Assembly (NCBI GenBank): GCA_946405645.1
Contig: CAMJHW010000103.1
Coordinates: forward strand, 1-5,447
DNA length: 5,447 bases
Direction: 5' to 3'
Source of the DNA: an uncultured Bacteroidales bacterium
GTDB lineage: Bacteria > Bacteroidota > Bacteroidia > Bacteroidales > UBA932
Shown: piece after piece, positions 1 to 5,070 of the stretch
Layout of the letters: each line of letters begins with the position of its first letter
Numbering within the stretch: position 1 is the first letter of the stretch
Notes under the pieces: generated by a model
Seen by the model: only the letters and a program-made list of their open reading frames with translations
Databases searched by the model: none
What the model was told of the DNA's origin: nothing
Program-made: the position numbers and the translations under genes

Positions 1-48
1 GCTGGTCATCTTGCGTAATTTCATTACGTCTGCTGCGGTAATCTGCAT
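1..48 (-). CDS. tsf: Elongation factor Ts, N-terminal fragment (runs off the window)
   Basis: The first 16 codons are visible on the minus strand and read MQITAADVMKLRKMTS. This matches the conserved N-terminus of EF-Ts, a UBA-like helical segment of the form xITAxxVKxLRxxTG that contacts EF-Tu. EF-Ts is the guanine-nucleotide exchange factor that recycles EF-Tu-GDP in the cytoplasm. The ATG is at 48-46, 31 nt after the rpsB stop codon, and the reading frame is open to the window edge. rpsB followed by tsf is one of the most conserved bacterial gene pairs, so context strongly supports the call. No Shine-Dalgarno sequence precedes the start; the spacer is A/T-rich. Only the N-terminus can be judged, and the rest of the gene lies outside the window. 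Confidence 0.9.
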   Translation of the reverse strand, partial: MQITAADVMKLRKMTS

Positions 49-79
49 ATTCGTCAAATATTAATGTTAAACAGAGCGA

Positions 80-931
80 TTATTCCGCCTCGGCGGCGGG
101 AGCGGCAGGGGCCTCGGCTGCCTCTTCGGCGGCCTCGGCTTCAGCCTCGACATCTACGGGCTTGGCACCCTTGCGGGCGCGGAGCTTCTTGGCGGTGGGC
201 TTCACGGCAGCCTCTTCCTCAGCGGCTTCCTTGTCCTTTTCGAGCTTCCTCTCCTCGAGTCCTTCCTGGATGGCCTTGCAGAGTACATTCATGATGCACT
301 CGATGGACTTCGTGGCGTCATCATTGGCCGGAATCACATAATCAATCGGGGTGGGATCGCAACAAGTATCAACCATAGCGAATACCGGGATGTTCAGACG
401 GTTGGCCTCCTTGACGGCGTTGGCCTCCTTCTGTACATCAACCACGAAGATAGCCGAAGGGAGACGGCTCATATCCCGGATGGAACCGAGGTTCTTCTCC
501 AGCTTGGCCCTCTGGCGGTCCACCTGGAGACGCTCTCTCTTGGCGAGTTTCTCGAAAGTGCCATCCTCCTTCATCTTGTCGATGGTGCTCATCTTCTTGA
601 TGGCCTTGCGGATGGTGGGGAAATTGGTAAGCATACCGCCGGCCCAGCGCTCGGTGATCGAAGGCATATTGACTTCGGCAGCCTTCTCCGAGACGATGTC
701 CTTGGCCTGCTTCTTGGTGGCGACGAAGAGGATCTTGCGGCCGGACTTGGCCAGCTCCTTCATAACCTCTGCAGCCTCGTCAACCTTGACGACGGTCTTG
801 TGCAGGTCGATGATATGGATGCCGTTCTTCTGATCGAAGATGTACGGAGCCATCTTGGGGTTCCACTTCCTGGCGAGATGTCCGAAGTGAACGCCTGCAT
901 CAAGCAATTCCTGGAAATTTGTTCTAGACAT
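80..931 (-). CDS. rpsB: 30S ribosomal protein S2 (uS2/RpsB)
   Basis: This encodes 283 aa of ribosomal protein S2, which binds late to the 30S subunit near the head-body junction and helps recruit S1 and mRNA. The family signature is clear throughout: an N-terminal LLDAGVHFGH (residues 9-18) followed by the RKWNPKMAPYIF region, GIHIIDLHKT, the LFVATKKQA strand, the ERWAGGMLTNFPTIR motif, RLPSAIFVVDV, and IPVFAMVDTCCDP ahead of IDYVIPANDDA. The ATG at 931-929 gives the standard MSRTNF start. Upstream is an A-rich stretch without a Shine-Dalgarno site, as is usual in Bacteroidota. After about residue 229 the conserved core ends and a tail of about 55 residues follows: a basic patch (KKLRARKGAK, 248-257), then a low-complexity Ala/Glu segment to the C-terminus. 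This makes it longer than the 241-aa E. coli protein. It lies in the rplM-rpsI-rpsB-tsf operon, behind an unusually long 181-nt spacer. Confidence 0.98.
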   Translation of the reverse strand: MSRTNFQELLDAGVHFGHLARKWNPKMAPYIFDQKNGIHIIDLHKTVVKVDEAAEVMKELAKSGRKILFVATKKQAKDIVSEKAAEVNMPSITERWAGGMLTNFPTIRKAIKKMSTIDKMKEDGTFEKLAKRERLQVDRQRAKLEKNLGSIRDMSRLPSAIFVVDVQKEANAVKEANRLNIPVFAMVDTCCDPTPIDYVIPANDDATKSIECIMNVLCKAIQEGLEERKLEKDKEAAEEEAAVKPTAKKLRARKGAKPVDVEAEAEAAEEAAEAPAAPAAEAE

Positions 932-1112
932 TGTTTTGTTTTTTTACTTTTTGTTCTCTTTTCATCAAGACCGGAGTAGTGACCTTGTCAGTCTCCTGTC
1001 TTTTCCGCAGTCCCGGCAATCTCCCGGCAGCCAGGTCGGATTCGCATCCTTCCTAAGATCCGGAGATTTCACAACCGGACTGTGCAATCTGTAAAACAGC
1101 GTGATTGTAGTA
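932..1112 (-). promoter_or_regulatory. Structured leader between rpsI and rpsB (candidate autoregulatory element)
   Basis: The 181-nt rpsI-rpsB spacer is much longer than the other gaps in this operon (9 and 31 nt) and contains no recognisable gene. Read as minus-strand RNA it can form three hairpins in a row. At 1080-1058, GUCCGG pairs with CCGGAU across an 11-nt loop. At 1054-1033, AGG-AA-GGAU pairs with AUCC-GA-CCU around a GCGA (GNRA-type) tetraloop. At 1000-969, GAC-x-GGAG pairs with CUCC-x-GUC and encloses UGAC-AAG-GUCA. Between the second and third lies a direct repeat of TGCCGGGA (plus-strand 1011-1018 and 1022-1029, as TCCCGGCA). The last 37 nt before the ATG are A-rich. I found no TAnnTTTG promoter box in the spacer, so it is probably transcribed from the rplM promoter. 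S2 is known to repress its own mRNA through a leader in gammaproteobacteria; a similar role here is inference from position and folding potential only. Confidence 0.5.
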
Positions 1113-1502
1113 CTAACGCTTGCTGAACTGGAAGCGTCTGCGGGCACCGGGCTGACCGGGCTTCTTCCTTTCGACCTCGCGGGCGTCGCGGGTGAGGAAA
1201 CCGGCGGCCTTGAGCGCAGAACGATAAGCTTCCTTGTCAACCTCGCAGAGTGCGCGTGCGATACCAAGCCTGATGGCCTCGGCCTGACCCTTGATGCCAC
1301 CGCCAACGACGTTGACCTTGAGGTCGAACTGGCCCTCGGTGTTGGTCACCGAGAACGGCTGGTTCACAATGTAACGGAGGGACTCCTCGGCGAAGTAGCT
1401 GTCGAGGCTACGGCCGTTGATGAGGACCTCACCGGTACCTGCTGCGAGATAAACGCGAGCTACAGCTGCCTTGCGTCTTCCAAGGGCGTGAATCTGTTCC
1501 AT
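1113..1502 (-). CDS. rpsI: 30S ribosomal protein S9 (uS9/RpsI)
   Basis: This encodes 129 aa, the usual length of ribosomal protein S9. S9 sits in the head of the 30S subunit, and its extended C-terminal tail reaches the P-site tRNA. Visible family features are the start [19 protein letters not shown], with the GRRKxAVARV signature; the [11 protein letters not shown] region; the glycine-rich [21 protein letters not shown] segment (about residues 65-85); [20 protein letters not shown]; and the invariant C-terminal SKR that contacts tRNA. The ATG at 1502-1500 follows the rplM stop by only 9 nt, so the two genes are certainly co-transcribed and probably translationally coupled, as in most bacteria. 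No Shine-Dalgarno site is evident. Confidence 0.98.
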   Translation of the reverse strand: MEQIHALGRRKAAVARVYLAAGTGEVLINGRSLDSYFAEESLRYIVNQPFSVTNTEGQFDLKVNVVGGGIKGQAEAIRLGIARALCEVDKEAYRSALKAAGFLTRDAREVERKKPGQPGARRRFQFSKR

Positions 1503-1511
1503 TTGCTCTGT

Positions 1512-1964
1512 TTAAATTTCGTCCAACTTAATAACTTTAGGGTTCTGGGCCTGGTGCGGATGCTCGGGACCTGCATACACATGGAGGTTTCCGAGGATCT
1601 GGTTGCCAAGACGGGTCTTGGGGAGCATACCCTTGACTGCTCTCCGGACCAATTCAGCGGGTCTCGTGGCGAGGATCTCCTTAGGCGTGGTGAAGCGCTG
1701 TCCACCCGGGTAACCGGTGTAGCGGGTATACACGCGATCGGTCATCTTGTGCCCCTTGAGGGCGACTTTCTCGGCGTTGACGACGATGACGTTGTCACCG
1801 CAGTCGACGTTGGGAGTGAAGCCGGGCTTGTTCTTGCCACGGAGGACAAGAGCGACGCGGGCAGCGAGGCGGCCAAGCGGAAGATCTGTAGCATCAATGA
1901 CAACCCACTCTTTGTTCACAGTCGCTTTGTTAAGCGAGACTGTCTTGTAGCTTAGTGTGTCCAC
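1512..1964 (-). CDS. rplM: 50S ribosomal protein L13 (uL13/RplM), GTG start
   Basis: This encodes 150 aa of ribosomal protein L13, an early-assembling 50S protein that binds 23S rRNA. Diagnostic segments are KEWVVIDATDLPLGRLAARVA (residues 18-38), LRGKNKPGFTPNVDCGDNVIVVNAEKV (41-67), YTRYTGYPGGQR (79-90), VKGMLPKTRLGNQ (110-122) and LHVYAGPEHPHQAQNP near the C-terminus. The start codon is GTG at 1964-1962. It gives the MDTLSYKT N-terminus expected of Bacteroidota L13, and the frame upstream has no ATG before a stop, so GTG is the only sensible choice. It is the first gene of the rplM-rpsI-rpsB-tsf operon and lies about 60 nt downstream of a strong promoter candidate. The leader contains no Shine-Dalgarno sequence and is A/T-rich. 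Confidence 0.98.
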   Translation of the reverse strand: MDTLSYKTVSLNKATVNKEWVVIDATDLPLGRLAARVALVLRGKNKPGFTPNVDCGDNVIVVNAEKVALKGHKMTDRVYTRYTGYPGGQRFTTPKEILATRPAELVRRAVKGMLPKTRLGNQILGNLHVYAGPEHPHQAQNPKVIKLDEI

Positions 1965-1991
1965 TGTCTTGATCTTTAATTAGTTAATAAT

Positions 1992-2023
1992 AAAAATTGC
2001 GATCCCTACACAAAATAGGGACC
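1992..2023 (-). terminator. Hairpin with distal U5 run: weak sdhC terminator or 5' hairpin of the rplM mRNA
   Basis: On the minus strand an 8-bp stem (positions 2023-2016 pairing with 2008-2001, with one G-U wobble) encloses a 7-nt loop. A run of five U follows at 1996-1992, 4 nt beyond the stem. It lies 43 nt after the sdhC stop codon, so it could terminate that transcript. The U run is offset and short, so termination would be modest. The same hairpin sits almost exactly at the predicted start of the rplM transcript (about 2021), so it could instead cap the 5' end of that mRNA. The plus-strand copy has no U tail. Confidence 0.45.
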
Positions 2024-2024
2024 G

Positions 2025-2056
2025 CAAAGGTACACAAAAAATATGTTTTGGACAAA
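2025..2056 (-). promoter_or_regulatory. Bacteroidota-type promoter for rplM-rpsI-rpsB-tsf
   Basis: On the minus strand a TTTG (2056-2053) is followed after 20 nt by TACCTTTG (2032-2025). This fits the Bacteroidota primary sigma factor consensus of a -33 TTG/TTTG and a -7 TAnnTTTG with 19-21 nt between. It lies about 60 nt upstream of the rplM GTG start and directly after sdhC. Transcription would begin near 2021. Confidence 0.75.
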
Positions 2057-2066
2057 TTTAATCGGC

Positions 2067-2792
2067 CTAGGCGATGAAGTTGGCCTGGATGAAAGCGTTG
2101 ACCGCAGTGGCGACGAAGAGGAGGACGATGATGCAGGCGACGATAACGCCGATGACCTTGAGCCTCTTGAACCAGGTCTGTCCGCTCCAGCCGACAGTCT
2201 GGAACATGCTCCAGAAACCGTGGACGAGGTGCAGGCCGACAGCTGCGAACCAAATGATATAAAGGACGAGGACCCACCATTTGCCGAATGTGACATTCAG
2301 CAGGAGATAGGGGTTGTTCTCATAGTTGCCCACGCCGAACATCTCGGGGAGCTGCATCTTGGCCCAGAAATGGGTGAGGTGGAAGCAGATGAAACCGAGG
2401 ATGATGACACCGAGGACGAGCATATTCTTGGCGGACCAGGAATCAGCTTCGGCCTTGCTGGCCACTTCATAGCGCTTCCAGCCTCCGCGGGCTTTCATAT
2501 TCTGCCACGACAGCCAGCAGCCATAGATGATATGGACCAGGAAACCGAGCGCGAGGACAGGAACCATGATGGAGATGAATCCGGTGCTCATGAAGTCGCA
2601 GCCGAGCTTGAACAGGCCGTCTCCTGCGGAGAAGAGCTTCTCGTCAGCAGCCACGACGCCGTACTTGCCGGTGAAAGAGTCGATGACCGAGAAGAAGTTG
2701 ATAGTACCGTGCAGCAGAAGGAAGATGACAAGGAAAGCACCACTGATGCTCTGGATGAATTTCTTTCCGATGGAGGAATTGAATATGAACAT
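2067..2792 (-). CDS. sdhC: Succinate dehydrogenase/fumarate reductase cytochrome b subunit
   Basis: This encodes 241 aa of the single-chain b-type cytochrome that anchors succinate:quinone oxidoreductase in the inner membrane. It passes electrons between quinone and the iron-sulfur subunit; in anaerobic Bacteroidales the complex usually works as fumarate reductase. Five hydrophobic helices are visible at roughly residues 12-32, 73-95, 122-145, 172-194 and 211-236. Helix histidines suitable as ligands for two hemes are H28, H87, H138 or H141, and H188 or H191. Family-typical stretches are the N-terminal FNSSIGKKFIQSISG, HIIYGCWLSWQNMKARG, WSAKNMLVLG, and LHLVHGFWSMFQTVGWSG. The loop between helices 1 and 2 (about 33-72) seems long compared with the Bacteroides homologue as I recall it. 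The partner genes for the flavoprotein (sdhA/frdA) and iron-sulfur protein (sdhB/frdB), normally directly downstream, are absent; rplM follows instead. frdC would be an equally valid symbol. Confidence 0.93.
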   Translation of the reverse strand: MFIFNSSIGKKFIQSISGAFLVIFLLLHGTINFFSVIDSFTGKYGVVAADEKLFSAGDGLFKLGCDFMSTGFISIMVPVLALGFLVHIIYGCWLSWQNMKARGGWKRYEVASKAEADSWSAKNMLVLGVIILGFICFHLTHFWAKMQLPEMFGVGNYENNPYLLLNVTFGKWWVLVLYIIWFAAVGLHLVHGFWSMFQTVGWSGQTWFKRLKVIGVIVACIIVLLFVATAVNAFIQANFIA

Positions 2793-2831
2793 TTCTTAAG
2801 GATTTAATTCATTTTAGCGCTATCGCATTTG

Positions 2832-2861
2832 CAAATATAGGTTCTTTCTTGCAAGTTTCAT
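2832..2861 (-). promoter_or_regulatory. Probable sdhC promoter
   Basis: The minus strand carries TATATTTG at 2839-2832, a full match to the TAnnTTTG -7 box of Bacteroidota. It would start an RNA near 2828, about 36 nt before the sdhC ATG. At the expected distance upstream (2861-2859) there is ATG rather than TTG, so the -33 element is imperfect. The -7 box lies within the 10-nt palindrome ATTTGCAAAT (2827-2836). Confidence 0.5.
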
Positions 2862-2879
2862 AATTTTCCGATATTTTTG
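2849..2879 (+). promoter_or_regulatory. Probable pyrH-frr promoter
   Basis: TTG at 2849-2851 is followed after exactly 20 nt by TATTTTTG at 2872-2879, matching the Bacteroidota -33/-7 arrangement. Transcription would start near 2883 and leave a leader of about 22 nt before the pyrH ATG, without a Shine-Dalgarno site. The upstream half overlaps the region of the divergent sdhC promoter. Confidence 0.65.
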
Positions 2880-2904
2880 TTTCCCTCAATAAGCCACAAT
2901 AATT

Positions 2905-3609
2905 ATGTACAGAAGAGTCTTGCTGAAGCTGAGCGGAGAGAGTCTCGGCGGCCCTCAGGGAAAGGGAATTGATGAGAACTGCCTGAACGCCTATGCGGCG
3001 GAGATCGCCGCGGCGGCGCGTGAAGGCCTCCAGATCGCCATCGTCAATGGCGGAGGCAACATTTTCCGCGGCCTTCAGGGCGTCGGAAAAGGCTTCGACC
3101 GCGTGAACGGCGACAAGATGGGCATGCTCGCCACGGTCATCAACTCCCTCGGCCTCGCGATGGCCATCAGGTCGCTGGGCATCAAGGCCGAGGTGTTCAC
3201 GGCGACTCCGATGGAGCCCATCGCGCGCTATTATGTGCGCGAGCACGCCGTCAAGGTCCTCGAAGAGGGCGGCGTGGCGCTGATTGCCGGCGGCACCGGC
3301 AATCCTTTCTTCACCACCGACTCCGGCGCCGCGCTGCGCGCGCTCGAGATCGGCGCGGACGCGCTGCTGAAGGGCACCCGCGTCGACGGCGTCTATACCG
3401 CCGACCCCGAAAAGGACCCCACTGCGACAAAATATGACGAACTGACTTTCACAAAAGCCCTCGCCGATCGTCTGAAGGTCATGGATGCCACAGCATTCGC
3501 CCTCTGCGAGCAAGGCAACATGCCCATCATCGTGTTCAACATGAACGAACCGGGCAACCTCACCAAGCTCATCACCGGCGAGAAGGTCGGCACCCTGGTA
3601 CACGTATAA
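2905..3609 (+). CDS. pyrH: UMP kinase (uridylate kinase, PyrH)
   Basis: This encodes 234 aa, a normal length for the bacterial hexameric UMP kinase. The enzyme phosphorylates UMP to UDP with ATP in pyrimidine nucleotide synthesis and belongs to the amino-acid kinase fold family. Motifs in order are the N-terminal KLSGESLGG with K8; the phosphate-binding GGGNIFRG (49-56); the GDKMGMLATVINSL helix (69-82); the UMP-contacting TGNPFFTTDSGAALRALEI (131-149); and the nucleotide-binding GTRVDGVYTADPEKDP (157-172). The ATG at 2905 gives MYRRVLLKLSGE, which begins at the first beta strand as expected, and it lies just downstream of a good promoter match. It is followed after 21 nt by frr; this pairing is widely conserved in bacteria. 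The usual rpsB-tsf partners lie in the same neighbourhood but on the opposite strand. Confidence 0.98.
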   Translation: MYRRVLLKLSGESLGGPQGKGIDENCLNAYAAEIAAAAREGLQIAIVNGGGNIFRGLQGVGKGFDRVNGDKMGMLATVINSLGLAMAIRSLGIKAEVFTATPMEPIARYYVREHAVKVLEEGGVALIAGGTGNPFFTTDSGAALRALEIGADALLKGTRVDGVYTADPEKDPTATKYDELTFTKALADRLKVMDATAFALCEQGNMPIIVFNMNEPGNLTKLITGEKVGTLVHV

Positions 3610-3618
3610 TAATTTAAA

Positions 3619-3623
3619 AAGGA
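3619..3623 (+). promoter_or_regulatory. Shine-Dalgarno-like AAGGA before frr
   Basis: AAGGA lies 7 nt before the frr ATG, which is canonical spacing. Most other starts in the window have no such site, as is usual in Bacteroidota, where the anti-Shine-Dalgarno is largely unused. It supports the chosen frr start, but it may be chance in an A-rich spacer. Confidence 0.35.
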
Positions 3624-3630
3624 TAAAGAT

Positions 3631-4200
3631 ATGTTGACAGACAGAGCAAAAGAGATCCTCACCATTGCCGAAGGCAAGATGCAGGATGCCGTGGACTTCC
3701 TCGAGGAGGACCTCAAGTCCTACCGCCTCGGCAAGGCCACGCCCGCCATTTTCAACAACGTGATGGTTGACTATTACGGCACTCCCACTCCCCTCTTCCA
3801 GGTGGCTTCCATCAACACACCTGATGCCAAGACCATCGCCATCCAGCCTTGGGAGCGCAACATGATCCAGAAGATCGAGAAGGCCATCCTCGACGCCAAC
3901 GTAGGACTGACCCCCGCCAACAACGGCGAGATCATCCGCTGCATCGTCCCCGCCCTCACCGAGGAGCGCCGCAAGGAACTCATCAAGAAGGCCAAGGCCA
4001 CTGGCGAGAACTCCAAGGTCGTCGTCCGCAACGCCCGCCGCGATGCCGTCGATCTCCTCAAGAAGGCCCAGAAGAACGAAGGTATGTCCGAGGACACCGA
4101 GAAAGAAGCCGAGGAGGAAGTCCAGAAGGTCACCGACAAGTTCATCAAGAAGATCGACGAGATCGTCTCCGCCAAGGAAAAAGACATCCTGACCGTGTAG
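3631..4200 (+). CDS. frr: Ribosome recycling factor (RRF)
   Basis: This encodes 189 aa, close to the usual 185 or so, of ribosome recycling factor. With EF-G it splits the post-termination 70S complex in the cytoplasm. The L-shaped two-domain layout can be followed. Domain I starts in the N-terminal helix; domain II spans about residues 31-105, from SYRLGKATPAIFNNVMVDYYGTPTPL through IQPWERNMI and NNGEIIRC. The chain then returns to the long helices of domain I, LTEERRKELIKKAKATGENSKVVVRNARRDA, and ends in KEKDILTV. The conserved arginines around R32 and R133 are present. It is cotranscribed with pyrH (21-nt gap). The last codons (183-189) also encode, on the other strand, the terminator hairpin of manA. 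Its own terminator lies beyond the stop, inside manA. Confidence 0.98.
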   Translation: MLTDRAKEILTIAEGKMQDAVDFLEEDLKSYRLGKATPAIFNNVMVDYYGTPTPLFQVASINTPDAKTIAIQPWERNMIQKIEKAILDANVGLTPANNGEIIRCIVPALTEERRKELIKKAKATGENSKVVVRNARRDAVDLLKKAQKNEGMSEDTEKEAEEEVQKVTDKFIKKIDEIVSAKEKDILTV

Positions 4201-4211
4201 GCCAGGATGTC
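4178..4211 (-). terminator. Intrinsic terminator of manA, embedded in the 3' end of frr
   Basis: Read on the minus strand, 4211-4200 pairs with 4194-4183 in a 12-bp stem (one G-U pair) around a 5-nt loop (4199-4195). It is followed at once by five U (4182-4178). It begins 9 nt after the manA stop codon. On the plus strand the wobble position becomes an A-C mismatch and no U run follows, so it is directed at manA transcription. The hairpin spans the frr stop codon and the frr codons for DILTV. Confidence 0.8.
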
Positions 4212-4220
4212 ATGAGTCTA

Positions 4221-5066
4221 TCAGCACCAGCTGGTGAGTAGTCTGAGGCCTGTCCCTTCGGGGACGAGCCTCAGTTCTTTTTCGTCCGGGGTAAGCAGGA
4301 CTGCTTCGCCTTCCTTCACGGCCACGCCGTTCACGGTGCCGGCGCCGCCGGCGCAGATGACGGCGCACCAGCGCCCGGGCGCCGGGCAGTTTAGCGGAGC
4401 CGTAAGCTCAAAGAGCGTGGTCGTGAAATGCGCGCATTTCACGATCTCGACAGGCTCGTTCGCGCGGCGCTCATAGCGGGTCTTGTAATCATCGGCTACG
4501 GTATAGTCGATGGCGTCCTTGGCCAGCTCGGTATGGAGCTGGCGGGGCTTTCCGTCGAGGCCCGGACGCTTGTAGTCGTAGATGCGGTAGGTTATGTCGG
4601 AGGTCTCCTGTATCTCGGCGAGGTAGCAGCCGCCGCAGATGGCGTGGATACGGCCGGCCGGAATGAAGAAGACGTCTCCCGGGGCGACCTTATGGTCGGC
4701 CAGGACATCGGTGATGGTGCCGTCTTCGACCCGGCGCGCGTACTCCTCGGGCGTAATGGCCCTGGCCAGGCCGGAGTAGAGGTGCGCGCCCTCCGAAGCC
4801 CCGATAATGTACCACATCTCGGTCTTGCCCTTGCAATTATGCCGCACGGCGGCAAGGGCATCGTCGGGATGGACCTGGATGCTCAGGTCCTGGTGCGCGT
4901 CGATGAACTTGATGAGCAGCGGGAACTCCCCGCCGTAGACCTCGCTGAGGGTCCTGCCGGCGGCGGGGCCTTCGGCCACCACCGACTCCGAACCGGGCAC
5001 TCCGGAGAGCACCCAGTTCTCGGTTCCCCACACGAGGGTCTTGAGTATCGGCCTGAACTTGTACAT
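4221..5066 (-). CDS. manA: Mannose-6-phosphate isomerase, class I
   Basis: This encodes 281 aa of a zinc-dependent cupin isomerase that interconverts mannose 6-phosphate and fructose 6-phosphate, linking glycolysis to GDP-mannose for polysaccharides or to mannose use. Visible features are the N-terminal FRPILKTLVWG, the EFPLLIKFIDAHQDLSIQVHPDD core with zinc ligands Q64 and H66, KTEMWY with ligand E83, PGDVFFIPAGRIHAI with ligand H141, and EIQETSDITYRIYDY with catalytic R161. A second jelly-roll domain forms the C-terminal third (from about VEIVKCAHFTTTLFEL). It is shorter than the roughly 315-325 aa of the Bacteroides and Bacillus enzymes. As I recall those, the missing parts lie near the N-terminus (after LVWG, and before GGEFPLL), and no active-site motif is lost. 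The ATG at 5066-5064 begins 4 nt after the gpmI stop, so the two are coupled. An AGGAGA stretch abuts the start too closely to be a normal Shine-Dalgarno site. The frr terminator is encoded within codons about 264-275. Confidence 0.93.
   Translation of the reverse strand: MYKFRPILKTLVWGTENWVLSGVPGSESVVAEGPAAGRTLSEVYGGEFPLLIKFIDAHQDLSIQVHPDDALAAVRHNCKGKTEMWYIIGASEGAHLYSGLARAITPEEYARRVEDGTITDVLADHKVAPGDVFFIPAGRIHAICGGCYLAEIQETSDITYRIYDYKRPGLDGKPRQLHTELAKDAIDYTVADDYKTRYERRANEPVEIVKCAHFTTTLFELTAPLNCPAPGRWCAVICAGGAGTVNGVAVKEGEAVLLTPDEKELRLVPEGTGLRLLTSWC
4243..4283 (+). terminator. Intrinsic terminator of pyrH-frr, embedded in the 3' end of manA
   Basis: The stem CTGAGGC (4243-4249) pairs with GCCTCAG (4268-4274). 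After a C-A mismatch and a U-G wobble, GTCCC (4252-4256) pairs with GGGAC (4261-4265) around the very stable C(UUCG)G tetraloop. The tail TTCTTTTTC (4275-4283) follows directly. It lies 42 nt beyond the frr stop codon and has every hallmark of a rho-independent terminator on the plus strand. On the minus strand the hairpin is preceded by the A run and lacks a U tail. Confidence 0.88.
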
Positions 5067-5070
5067 TCTC

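Noticed and set aside
67..77. An 11-base sequence, TTAAACAGAGC, present inverted at 1505-1515 near the rpsI start.
   Set aside because: A shared 11-mer is expected by chance in a window this size, and the two copies have unrelated contexts.
49..79. A TAATATTTG sequence before tsf that resembles a promoter -7 box.
   Set aside because: The spacing inside the box is one base too long (three rather than two between TA and TTTG), and no -33 element is evident at the right distance. tsf is normally transcribed with rpsB.
1101..1955. A 284-codon open frame on the plus strand opposite rpsI and rplM.
   Set aside because: It is exactly antisense to two certain ribosomal protein genes, its translation resembles no family I know, and it arises from the GC-rich codon pattern of those genes.
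2043..2807. A 254-codon, very acidic plus-strand open frame opposite sdhC.
   Set aside because: It mirrors the whole sdhC gene. The Asp/Glu richness is the expected antisense reading of hydrophobic codons, and sdhC has clear homology and membrane helices.
2809..3603. A 264-codon minus-strand open frame opposite pyrH.
   Set aside because: It is antisense to an unmistakable UMP kinase, has no recognisable motif, and runs through the divergent promoter region.
4225..4236. A 12-base perfect palindrome, CACCAGCTGGTG, at the end of manA.
   Set aside because: It lies in the last manA codons between the two terminators, with no spacing or partner suggesting an operator. It probably reflects codon choice.
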